Positions 44,201 to 54,200 of a stretch of DNA of 64,000 nucleotides are shown in pieces. The stretch comes from Acanthaster planci (taxonomy: Eukaryota; Echinodermata; Asteroidea; Valvatida; Acanthasteridae), in contig NW_019091379.1 in NCBI RefSeq assembly GCF_001949145.1, forward strand, positions 1,272,574 through 1,336,573, read 5' to 3'. The notes under the pieces are model-generated. The model was not told the origin of the DNA. It made no database searches and saw nothing but the letters and a program-made list of their open reading frames with translations. Both the position numbers and the translations under genes were made by a program. Positions within the stretch are counted from its first letter, which is position 1, and every line of letters starts with the position of its first letter.

Positions 44201-47200
44201 TAAGTGATCGTAGTCAGTCGGTGAATATTTAGGGCAACACATCAAAGGTTTTGTCACTTAAAGTTGGTGTTCCACAGGGGTCGATCTTAGGTCCACCTCT
44301 CTTAGTTATTTACACAAGTGATCTACCAACTTGCATCCATGGGCGACAATCCTGGGGGTGGGGGTATATACCCCCCCCCACACACACACACACAAGTGTG
44401 TATTTGCCTGCAACTGAGGACCCCCTATTGTTCCTCTTTTGTTTGTACTTAAATTTTTTTAAGAAGACCACCCATATGTTTTGTACACAGTTGTCAATCG
44501 GGGAACCTCTGTCAATCGGGAACCTTATTGTCCTCTATTGAAGCTATCCCCCATACACACACTTTTTGTGATGTCATAAGTGTGAAAGTATGATTAAAAG
44601 AGCACCTCTAAAGAAAACACGTTTCCTCTGATTTTATCTGTTCAAATAAATATGAAAACATCCAAATTGAACGCAGTGTCATTTGTCTTCAGATCTCAAC
44701 TAAAACGAGCTTAAAAGGTTTTTTTCCGCTCATGCCAAGATGCGAAATCTGAATGTAGATTGCGTCATTCCAAGAAAACAGAGAAAACGAGGGGAACTCT
44801 CGCCCTGTCTTGGTAGTGGATGATCCATGTGCGTGCCAAACATTGCATGTAGCCATTGTTTGTTGATGTATGGTACTGACTCCACTTTAAAGTGTAGCCC
44901 ATCTTCCAATGTAAACGAAATAAAAAGCAATCTGAACACAGCTCTTGATAGAGTCCAACATTGATACTTAAGAAACAAACTTGAACTAAATGCAAACAAA
45001 ACTAAATGTATGATTATTGGCTCAAGGCAGAAAACCGAAAAATAAAGATTTGTACCTTTAAAATGCTGATAAATATTTAAAACTATTACAAATGCTTGGG
45101 AGTTATTAATGACAAAACACTTAGTTTGGGTCCAAATGTGGGATACGTGAGAAAAACAGTCTCGTCTAAACTAGGCATGTTAAAAAGACGTTTAACTAGG
45201 TATGTTAAAAAAGAAGTCGTATTTATGTTATAGACAAAGCAGCCTCCATACACTTTTTATTAGCTTAGCTATGCCAATTTTACGGTATAGGGAGGAAGGT
45301 ACATATCTTACGATGATATCCTCAACAAATGCCTGAAACGATGATCCTTAAATGTACGTCACTCACCCCTACAGTGGATATGTTTGCCAGATAAATTGTG
45401 TACCATTCTCCAAGAGGGTTAACTATAAAATGGCAATTCTTGTCTTCAGATGTCTAAACACAATGGACTGTTATGCTCAAAGTTTCGCTATGAGTGCATG
45501 GTGCGAATATGGAATCATTTGTCTGCACAACTCAGGACAGTAGATTCCTTAGGTATATTCAAATCAGAACCACTCAAAACCATCCGTCAGTGACATGTAG
45601 GTAAAATGTGCAGACCTGCAGAGCTTATATGCTTCGTTCCCAATGTTAATGGAGCCAGCCAGATTCAGAATTTCTTTGATACTTTGGCATTTTGAATTTG
45701 TAAATATTCATGTTCGTGGTGTGTTAGCCCAATGTATTTGTATCAATAACGTTTATTACCAGATGCATTATGTATGGATTTGAAAGTGTTGGTTTATGAG
45801 TCTCACGTGGATTTTATGGTTTGGTTCAATCATTCTGAAAAAGACAGTCGATTAAACAAAACCCAGTGAATTTTCCCACAAATGGTTTTCTCGGTCATGG
45901 AGAGAGCAGATTGGTCACGTTCTTGAATTAGACACATCGATGAACTGTATAAAAATAGTCGATGCATTAATTTGGCCTAATAGAATAAACGGAATGATTA
46001 AATGGCATACATTTTGCCCAACTCATGTCTTGCGCATTTTGTTACGTTCACTGTTGTGAAGCTCTTGTATTGTATTGTTAACTTCTCTTTTACTGGTCTT
46101 CTTACACTTTTTCCCAGTGTGCTTTTCAAAACCACTTTTGCACAGTGCCATTAAAAATAAACATTATCGAGTTGTCTCCAAATCATCATCATAAGGAGCC
46201 GTCCATAAGGTAAGTACGCACGAAGGAAGGAGGGGGGTTGGTGCCGTTGCGCACACCATGCGTGGGGGGCCGGGTTCAAGCCTGTGCTTACCTTGCGCAA
46301 CTTAAAGAATTTTCATCAAATCAAAACACCCTCTCATACCAATAACTACAGATTCAGCTTTTTTGCGTCAAAATTCAAACACAGTGACCTCTAGGGTCCA
46401 CCCCACCATTCATCCTCTCATGCCAACCCCCGTTATTAGTAAGCCGCAACATTAATATAATTTCGTTTGGTTGAGCGAATTAGAACGAATTTAAGTTCCC
46501 ATGGTGGAATATATCACTTCGCGTCGCGGAGGTGTACTGAGCAACAAGTCTCGGGTATACATGTATACGTGTAAGTCAGAGTGTGGCAAGAATGTACCAT
46601 CTGCGGTCCGACAGGCAAACACTTCTTCCATCATAGCAACTTATTCTTATTATTTGCAAGGATTTTTTCTTAAAGGTATTTCCCACTGGGTTTTCCAACC
46701 TCCAAATAATGAGTGAGGTTGCGATGCTAATGGAAATAGCCATTGTGACAATTATTTATCACAAGCTTTTAATCACTTGTCATGAACCGTATTCCCTTCA
46801 ACTTCAGTAGGCTATAGCATTTAAACGACAACGCACTAATTCGACTTTATAGTCATTTATCCTAACATTACATTGTATGGTACTAGTCAATAAGATACGT
46901 AGTATAGTTACAACGACTATAAAGGTCTTTTAAGTTACAGAGAGCAGTTTCTCATAATGTATAAAAGGAGTAATGCATAAAAGGGACTGGCATGCCTGTC
47001 CGTCGCCCTCCCAAAGTTGTAAATTAAATGTCATGGAATTATTAAGAATTCATGACACAAAGACCAGCAGCGTCTTCCGGCATTGTGGAATACGTAAGCG
47101 TGGGAGGGGGCTCTGATAAGTCAGCATTTCGAGCGAACATTCTTTATGGATGGCCCCTAAGCGGACGCTATAGGAGTTACTTAAATTTTGGCACGGGTAA

Positions 47201-47676
47201 ATTTTTTTGTGTTTACTCCAAATTTACCCACTTTACATGGCGCCCTCCTATTGTGTTCGCCATACTTCAAAAAGGCAAATCAAATTTATCACCCCAGCCG
47301 GCAATGGTTTCTTTATTTCAATTGCACTCCAAAATGAATGGTTCGTTAAGGTTTGCACATACCGTCCGACAGAGTGAAAGTGCGGGCAGACGATGTCTGT
47401 AATTGTCTTTACCTCTTGTAAAGACAATGAGGGCGACGATCCAGAAAAAAAATGGACTCTCCGCGTGCGCTATGCATGCGTAAACGTACACACATGTTTT
47501 CATTAGCTGCTGGCTACAGCTGGATGTCTCACCTTGTCATAGTTCTCGGCCCATTGCTGGTAGAGCGCTTGAATTTCATCTTGGAAGTCGCTCCTATTTG
47601 CAGCAATCTCATGAATGGCATGAATCTGCTTCGCCGCTTCCGGCGCCCCACTCTTCGGCGATCCTGGAGAGTCCAT
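35273..47676 (-). CDS. METTL27: METTL27-like SAM-dependent methyltransferase (5 exons, first exon A)
   Basis: Minus-strand exons 47676-47533, 38951-38829, 38350-38212, 36309-36217 and 35472-35273 join in phase into 232 residues ending TIRRL-stop; human METTL27 is about 245. Exon 1 has AAKQIHAIHEIA and ALYQQWAENYDK. Exon 2 carries SAM motif I, VDCAAGTGKVGEE (about residues 77-89). Exon 3 has the post-I acidic segment IDAVDFSPKCLEIS. Exon 4 has YYSALICVGAISVGHL. Exon 5 has GGFIVFTRSKL. These follow the class I methyltransferase fold as in METTL27 (WBSCR27), whose substrate is not established. For exon 4 the acceptor after CCGATATAG was chosen because it keeps frame and family spacing; the upstream TTTTACAG acceptor would shift the frame. 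A second candidate first exon lies at 42749-42615. Long introns hold several transposons. Confidence 0.88.
35895..36080. repeat. Dispersed repeat related to 60945-61115
   Basis: Both segments share the order GCGAATTCG, CA(C/A)(G/A)AATATTTGA, a GCGCTCG-like word, then CCAAT/AATATGAA(A)C.GC(G)GCCT. They look like diverged copies of one short element whose ends resemble GGCC..GTTCACACT. It is in intron 4 of METTL27, just beyond exon 4. Confidence 0.4.
37489..38073. mobile_element. Element with 84-bp terminal inverted repeats (intron 3 of METTL27)
   Basis: The left arm 37489-37572 begins TCTCAAAATATGGAGGGC. The right arm 37989-38073 ends with its complement GCCCTCCATATTTTGAGA. Shared blocks include CGTTTCGATCC, TTTCTCAAAGGCAAAATG and CAAGTGGACA. 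About 415 bp lies between the arms without a gene. The word ACTTGATTTCAA flanks the element on both sides (37419 and 38073), at unequal distances. No transposase. Confidence 0.75.
38952..40740. other. METTL27 intron, exon 2 side
   Basis: No exon seen on either strand. It contains the hAT-like element at 40347-40540. 38390-38830 (intron 2) is likewise without a recognisable feature. Frames of up to about 120 codons (for example 39337-39702) carry no family signature. Confidence 0.45.
40347..40540. mobile_element. hAT-like MITE, CAGTGGCGTAAC ends
   Basis: The left end reads CAGTGGCGTAACTAGGG. The right end ends in GGAGTTACACCACTG, its near complement. The 8-bp flanks CGGTTGAG and CGATTAAG match at six positions and may be an eroded 8-bp target duplication. 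Ends of CAGNG type with 8-bp duplications are typical of hAT elements. The interior is G/C-run rich with no coding. Confidence 0.6.
40741..42477. mobile_element. 1.7-kb foldback element with a nested MITE
   Basis: The outer ends are inverted: CTAAACGGTCAGGCAAACC at about 40742 and GTTTGCCAGTCCGTTTTAG near 42458-42477. Each is followed by an array of TTCAACTTTTCAAACGTCG-like words (40765-40905 and 42355-42450). Inside, a second pair of arms at about 41517-41700 and 41935-42150 shares GAGGGGTCACTCGC, AAATGTTGATTCCAATTT and ACACCACTAGATTTC in mirrored order. The centre has a short TTATTATTATTA tract. The palindromic MITE copy at 41241-41340 sits in the left half. No transposase frame. Confidence 0.65.
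41241..41340. mobile_element. Palindromic MITE, copy 2 (left arm truncated)
   Basis: GGCCAATCACAGGGTGCAAA and its complement flank the centre ATCTGTCGACAGAT. The right arm runs through AACTCTTGGAGGCACACAAT to CGCCCGTA, as in copy 1 at 1906-2077. The outer left arm is missing. It is nested in the 40741-42477 foldback element. Confidence 0.75.
42615..42749 (-). CDS. METTL27: Alternative or duplicated first exon B of the METTL27-like gene
   Basis: An ATG at 42749 opens 45 codons ending SYDK at a GT donor (GACAAG|GTAG). This gives the same end point and phase 0 as exon A at 47676-47533. The peptide contains AARHMHAIHQIA and DFHDSIQAFYQKWAGSYDK and matches exon A at roughly half its positions, including MDS, HAIH, IQA, YQ, WA and YDK. 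It can splice in frame to exon 2 at 38951. No second copies of exons 2-5 were found between 42.7 and 47.5 kb. It may be an alternative first exon with its own promoter, or the remaining first exon of a duplicated gene. Confidence 0.7.
42750..47532. other. DNA between the two METTL27 first exons
   Basis: Apart from the decayed LINE at 44.2-45.7 kb and a C-run/CA microsatellite at 44368-44398, no feature is recognised. A B-box-like GGGTTCAAGCC at 46271-46281 has no tRNA fold around it. Confidence 0.45.
44200..45700 (+). mobile_element. Decayed non-LTR retrotransposon (LINE), reverse transcriptase end
   Basis: Around 44266 the frame encodes GVPQGSILGP followed by LLVIYTSDLP, the conserved reverse transcriptase block before the catalytic YxDD. 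That block itself is lost behind a C-run/CA tract at 44368-44398. From about 44970 the typical downstream LINE sequence follows in broken frames: LNANKTKCMIIGSRQ, then LGVINDKTLSLGPNVGY and VSSKLGMLKRR. The usual C-terminal block appears near 45501 (VRIWNHLSAQLRT). Many stops and frame changes make it non-functional. It resembles the CR1/L2/Rex-like group, but the clade is not certain. Confidence 0.75.
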
Positions 47677-47848
47677 CTTTGGCAGTTCAGCTTGCAATAG
47701 CAGTGCTTATCCCGGTGGGCTTTCCGTAATTGTTTGTTTTCGGTTTGCACAGGGCCTTGGCCCATGTGCTGTGTCATCCGTATACACCAGTTCATAATCC
47801 AATGAGAGATAGGTCACCGCTATGGGCTAAAAACACGTACAGTGCGTA

Positions 47849-48161
47849 AAGGCCGGTTCATATCCAGCCGGGCAAACACAAAGCGAAGCATGTTGGAAGT
47901 CGCAGCACACTGTCTTGCAACGTACTGACACATTTTGCAAGTTCGTTTCTACGCGATTCCAAAGTCTGTTTTCACGAGACAGATATTACGACGACTTTTT
48001 TTAAAGAACAAATTATTTCCACTTTTGAAAACCATCGTTTTTATGATATGGATTTTTTGTCAAGTTCGTTTTAGGACACTATATTTTGCCCAAGTTTTGA
48101 TCGGAAGTCCCAATTTTGTTTCGCGGCGTGTTCGCTTTCTGGCAGATTGCGAACCGGCCTT
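47849..48161. mobile_element. MITE with GGCCGGTTC ends
   Basis: Starts AAAGGCCGGTTC and ends GAACCGGCCTTA, exact over the 12-bp core. The interior is about 290 bp without coding. It lies just upstream of METTL27 exon A (173 bp from its ATG), so it could overlap the promoter or 5' UTR. Confidence 0.7.
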
Positions 48162-48244
48162 ATTTCAGTGCATTGCAAATACTCTCAAACCCTCGATAAA
48201 AGTGACATTTTATTGATTGTGCACAAACCATCGGTATCGCTGGT

Positions 48245-49145
48245 TTGTCCCTGACACTTCCTCGCAGAGTGATGGTAGTGATGAGGGTGACTGTGCTGCT
48301 TCGCGTTGTTTGCGGCCGTCTGATGATGTCATCAACTGGATCCAGTGCGATGGTTGTCAGCAACGGTACCACATGGCATGTGTCCTCATTAGACGGAAGC
48401 AGGCCGTTGATTTGCCCACATATTCCTACCCAGCTTGTGAGCGGAGGAGATGGGAGACCAGACGGGACATGGAGCGGCGCAGTGTTGGCACATCAGTCGA
48501 GGACCCACCCGTATTGGTTCCTGTCAGGCTGTTGTGGAACTCCAGAGGGGTCACCCAAATTTGGCTGACCAGATGAAGTCTCCCTCACCTGTGTACCGCA
48601 AGAAGGATGGAGTCCTGTATCATTATCACCAGGAGAAGTGCGGGAAATTGGTTGTGCCTCAGTCGTTAAGATCTGTGGTCCTACAGGCTTGCTATGGTCA
48701 TCCTGCTGCTGGTCACCTTGGTACTTAATGGTAGAACCAAGACAACACACTGGTTGGATAGTCTTTGTCTGTGGGGGAGAAGTATGTGTAAAGATATCCG
48801 CACTTCAGTTCATTCGTGCATGCCAAATTTGTGGAGAAACGAAGCCAGTCTATAGTAAACCGCAGGGGTTGATGCTGACAACACATTCTGATGGTAGGAG
48901 ACTGTTGGCATTGATCTAATGGGTCCCCTTCCACGCAGTCATGCTGGTCACGAATATCTGCTGGTGGTCTCATTATTCTAAGTGGATGGAAGCTATTCCG
49001 ATCTGCAGGGCTACAGGCAGAGAGGTCGCCCGTGTGATCGTTAGACGGCTTTTCTGCAGCTATGGCGCTCCCAAGAAGTAACTCTCTGACAACGGGTCGC
49101 AGTTCACCTGTAAGGCTCTTGCAGCAGTTTGCCAGCAACTCATAG
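48245..49145 (+). mobile_element. Ty3/gypsy retrotransposon fragment with PHD-like finger and integrase
   Basis: In broken plus-strand frames: a PHD-like cysteine cluster, DVINWIQCDGCQQRYHMACV, at 48325-48384; then YRKKDGVLYHY and ACYGHPAAGHLGT (48590-48727), the H2C2 zinc finger that precedes gypsy integrase; then integrase core pieces GIDLMGPLPRSHAG (about 48908) and SDNGSQFTCKAL (about 49081), holding two of the catalytic acidic residues. The third acidic residue is missing because similarity stops at about 49145. Frameshifts and stops show it is dead. No LTR, RT or RNase H is seen nearby. Confidence 0.8.
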
Positions 49146-51273
49146 TGTACAGGGTGTCCACATAAAAAGTATACTGAGATAAAAATTACTGTAATAACAA
49201 AATTGCTTTATATATAGGAAAGAGAAATATATCTCTAGAAAGGGCAGAATGCCCTCTTTGCAGTGGTATACAGCTTGTGATGTTATTAACACAGATGAGT
49301 GAACAAACTAGACCGGTGTTAAGGGTACTGAAATCGGCACTGTGACAAGTTTGCATATGTGATTAACAAGACTAGACCATGCAAATGTGCAGAATAGCAA
49401 ATGCCGTTCTACTCAAACTGCAGTGATTAGAACCTTTAAATTGTGTAACTTGCGTAACAGAACGTCACTGACGAAACGGGTTGAGAACTTCACATAATGG
49501 TTAACAACATCACATAATGGGTGAGAAATTCACATAATGGTTTAACAACTTCACGTAATGGATTGACAACATCGCATAATGGTTTGACAACATCACATAA
49601 TAGATTGAGGACACAATCAAACNAGCGCCCTCTGTCGCGTCACAATAGTGTAGCGCCGCAGAGACTATCTTTGAATCAAACTACTTTCACAGATTAACAT
49701 CATATTTTGGCACATAGTTTACTGTGTGCACAGCGTTCTCGATGCTAGTCTTAGCCCAAGACGTCAGTGATTGATAGCTGTTTTATTTCTGTTGAAGCGC
49801 GCCCTCGCACAACTAGTTTTTACTTACTCTTAATACGTGCGACCTGTCGCTGGCGAACAGGGGGCGCACTATGCACGGTGTCCGCTAACAAGCACTAACG
49901 TCTTGAAATCAAGACTAGCTGGATGCTTGGGTACAAACTCGGGCAAGCCGATGTGGCACTACACGACGCAATGGATATCGCACATTGTACGTACGTCGAG
50001 CATTGAATACGGATGGAGTGATCGGACAGCTAGACACGCATGCAGGTGAATTTTTGCTGATTTTTCGCTACTGACAGTCATGGCAGTTGCAGATCAGCCA
50101 TCACAAATCAAAAATATGGAAAAAATGCTGCATCCTGACTCCACTTCAGCATTTGTGTACAAACAACATCAGTAGGCCTAAATGTTTCTCCGTGCAAAAT
50201 TCGTGTTTTTCCCACATTTCTGCAACGACTGACTTTAATTGAGATGATATATGATGATAAAAGTGGAGCCAGGATGCAACATCTTTTCCTAAAATTCTAT
50301 TTTCCATTATGGATAAAGCTTCACTTCAGTCACATCTGATCCTGCTCACACACACGTACACATGCGCAGGCATGGCATGACATAAGTCCCCCTATTTAAC
50401 AATTTCGTACTTCGAGAACTGTATGAAGAAGTAAGGTTTTACAAATCAACGCCACACCGGGCCAGGAAGTATGCTTGCATACAGGGTGTCAGTTGATATC
50501 TAGAGGGGCCAATTTCATAGAGCCGCTTAAGCTCAGAATTTGCTTAAGCATAAAAAAACCTTGCTTAATAATAATAAAGGTTACCAGCTCAAACTCAATG
50601 TGATTGTCATGCCAACCAAAACACAGGTAAATACCATTACAAAACAATATAAATGTCCGTCGCACATATCACAAGAAATTTTGGTTGGTAGGCTATTGGT
50701 AACCTGATTTGTCAAACAAGGTTCATGTACATTAAGAATGACCTATATCTCCACTTGCTAATTCATTTCACGGTTGAACAAACACCTCACAGACTCTGCA
50801 TAATCTAATAATACTATGCACAGAAGAACTTCATAAGACTGCATAACTAAATAGCAAAAGTAGCCTTGAAGTTGATGCCCAAAGGTTTATTTACATGATG
50901 GCCTCATTGCGCTACTATTGGCTTCAGTGCCCCCTTATTTTGACCAACCCATTAAGGTAATTTGGCCCTGCCCCTCAAACAACGAAATTCGAGGCCTGCA
51001 TCTTAAAGAAAGGCTTGACTGTGTGAGACTTAATTATTAAATCAAGTGATCCAGATCAAGTGATCCAGATCTGTTGACCCAGAATTGCCCTGGTCATAGT
51101 TAAATAGAAAAGTTAGAAAAGCACATAAACGTTAACCACGATGCAATTTGGCAGAATTTCTAGTCATTTTATAATTAATCTTTTCATAGGTTTTTGTGGG
51201 AATAATGTATGTACATGTGTTCTCATGGAGTTGTTTCAACCTTATTGTTATTTCACGCAGCGCATTCACTGCA
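49146..51273. other. Intergenic DNA upstream of MTFMT
   Basis: No gene recognised. It starts with ACAGGGTGTCCACATAAAAA (49151), which resembles a mariner-type terminal repeat but has no matching opposite end. It contains a minisatellite at 49480-49603, a repeat-like unit from 50505 (CCAATTTCATAGAGCCGC then TTAAGC words), and a 14-bp tandem pair at 51044-51071. The MTFMT promoter should lie near its 3' end. Confidence 0.45.
49480..49603. repeat. Minisatellite, about six units of 20-21 bp
   Basis: Variants of TTGACAACATCACATAATGG are repeated head to tail: six units with about 80 percent identity between them. Unit length alternates between 20 and 21 bp. It ends just before the single N at 49623. 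Confidence 0.85.
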
Positions 51274-54200
51274 ATGGCTGTTAGAAGTGTGCTGCCCTCT
51301 CACATGAAATCTTTCGCAGCACCGCAAACCAGCTCAGCTGTGTGCTTCCACTGTGGGGGATTTGTCACAACGACCAAGAAGAAGAATTCCCCCGAGTGCC
51401 AGACCAATCTCCCAACTCTCAAACCAGCGACCCAACTTCACACGGGGCAGCTATGCTGCACCGACAGCTCCGCTGATGATGTGAGGGGTGGTCCCCCATG
51501 GAGGGTGATGTTCTTTGGCTCAGACAACTTTTCCATTTCCAGTCTGAAGGCATTGCATAGAAACAGGTACATATGTAGAGCTAGCTGCTGAGTGATGCCA
51601 CTTGGGTTCCTTCCAAGTGCATCACTTGGTGGTGTTACAACATGCGTTAGTTATGTCTTTACGTGTTGTAGGTGCATACTCAACCCACAAACTGTTAAAA
51701 TGCACCCCGTTCAAAATGTGTGTTGATGAGAGCTGACCATCTCTACCCAGAGGTGACCGGCTTTTGTTGTTATTTCTTTCAAATTTATTTGTCTTGGGCA
51801 CAATTTGGTTTGGCATGACTTTGATATACATGTACCATTCTTAGCCTTGTGTCAGACCCCTGTTATCAAGCACGTACATGTACATGTAGTTCTAAGCAAG
51901 ATGTTAAGCAAAGTAAGTTATGCTAATCTCATGTACACAACCCATACTCAAGGCTAAGGCTGAGACTTTTTCCACAAGCTGTTAAGGCCAAGGGCCTCAA
52001 ATATCAGCCTTAAGACAGCCGTAATGCCATAGCTGAGCACCAAGGCACTACATCACTGGCATGAATCTAGAATAATACTATACATTTCGTCCATGAAATG
52101 ATTGTACTAGCCAAATGCTGACAGAACTACACTGACAACATATCACAGATGCATGTGTCAGTGTTGCATTCGAGTCCATCACAAGTCCAGTCACAAGTCC
52201 TTTCACAAGTCCAGTCACAAGACCTTTCACAAGTCCAGTCACAAGTCCTTTCACAAGTCCAGTCACAAGTCCTTTCACAAGGCCAGTCTTAGGCATGAGG
52301 GTGAGCAATGACAAAAGAATGCTTTTGTCACAGGTCATTTGAATAGCTTGTGACTTGCATCACGTACCGTCAGACTGAATGACTTGTGAGGGACTTGTGA
52401 CGGACTCAAATACCACACTGGTACCTATGCGTGTACATCTATACAGTACAAAACAACATGGTTGCCAGTGTCCAAGGAGAAGATCTTTTGGTACATGTTG
52501 ACCTGCTGCTACTTTTTTCATAAGGGCACGGGAAAGACTGTCACTGCATGCATGAATACTGTTTTTGTCATTCTATGATGGGTGTTTCCATCTAAATGCA
52601 CTCTGCTTGTGAACAATTACATGTACATTGTGGGTGTAGTTCAAGATTGGGGTAAAAGCTATTTCTAAAAGTTTGATTTTTAACCTCAGATTTGGGGACT
52701 GAAATTTTGCGTTGTCTCAGACCGGCAGTTATGTAGGCAGCTCATGCCAAAAAACATTTTAGGCACCACCCCTCCCTGTCGATAAACAAATCCTGACATT
52801 TTCTGTGATTGCCATCAATTTTTGAATTTCCAAGTAATATTTGCCATGTTGTGTGATTTTTTGTTTTCGCAGGGAGGAAGGAAAACTCATAGATATCTTG
52901 CACATAGTTTGCCCTGAAACAAAGGTGAGCCTTAGACGAGGTTTGTTCGGCCCCAAAAAACGGGAAGGGGTCGGGGAATCATCAACCACCTTTTTTTTAC
53001 CAGAAGTAGGCAGAGAACAAGGCCAAAAAGGTGCTTTGTAAATAGAATTCTCCATATTTGTTCTGCAAAAGTGTACACCTGTCCACCCTGTGAATAGACA
53101 TATAAGTACACTTCTCTTTTGGCTCTGGAGAAATAAAAGTCTCCTTAAAGCAAACATTTGCCATTTTAAGAGCTCCATGCTCAAACCAGCCTGCAAACTC
53201 GGTGGTAAGACATCTGCACTAGTTAGCTGGTGGTTGTGGGTTCGAGCCCCTCTTGAGTCTGCTTGTGAGTTTTTTTGCAGCCCCCTCAATCAACACCAAG
53301 CATGCATTGTTATGAGGGCCAAAAGTTCAGATAAGCTTTTTGGATTCCATAATATGAACTGGAATACAAAACAGTTGATAAGCCAGGGCACTAAAAAGTA
53401 GAAACACTCTACTGAGGCGGTTTGAAGTTCGTTCATTTTTCTTTTGCACTTTTAACTTTCCCGTAGTATATCAAGAGGAGGGGCAGGACACGGGTGATCT
53501 CACCAATATGGCAGTATTGCCATGACAACGGCTTGACAACCATCCCATGGCCCATCAGGGGAGAGGTCAGAGGTTACGATGTCGGTGTCTTGTCATCCTT
53601 CGGTCATCTGGTACCCGGCAGCCTTATAGACAGTTTCCCATAGTGAGTGAGTACCGCTGTTCGTGTGAATTCTTTCTGTACAGTCTGTTTAGGACATGAG
53701 CTTGGTTGCCTGGCTGGCCACCAGTGGCCACGTGTATCCAAGCAGGGTGTACAGGTTTGTGACGTGCTGTAATGACGCTCAACTAGATTCACTCATGCTG
53801 TTGTGCAGATGCGAGGTACAATGGAACCAGTTGTCAATCTTAAGCCCTCCGGTCATTGAGTCAAATCACAAGTCCAAATTCATGAGTGAACTGTGACAAA
53901 AGCATTCCTTTGTTTTGATCGTTCATCTTTTTATGCAAGACTTAATATTAGGTAAAGACTTGCGGCTGGGATGTGTAAGACTCTACTGCAGCACTTGTTG
54001 GAACTACATTCAACCACTTCCGTCTCTGTTCTGACATGATAACAGCCTTGGACCCAAAGGGAAAATTCCATTCCACAAAGTATCCATGAAGCAGAGCATA
54101 ATCTTTCTGCTCTACCGAACAACTCCCACTATTTCAAGGACGATCTTCAATCAAGCATGAGAATAATTCTATGTGGGGCTTCCATTAGTGTAATAATGAA

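Noticed and set aside
44730-44999. 89-codon minus-strand frame
   Set aside because: It lies antisense to LINE-derived sequence and shows no family features.
49151-50500. Mariner-type element starting ACAGGGTGTCC
   Set aside because: A similar word at 50483 is in direct and not inverted orientation, and no transposase is present.
52177-52284. CRISPR-like array
   Set aside because: The units are contiguous 12-mers without spacers inside a eukaryotic transposon.
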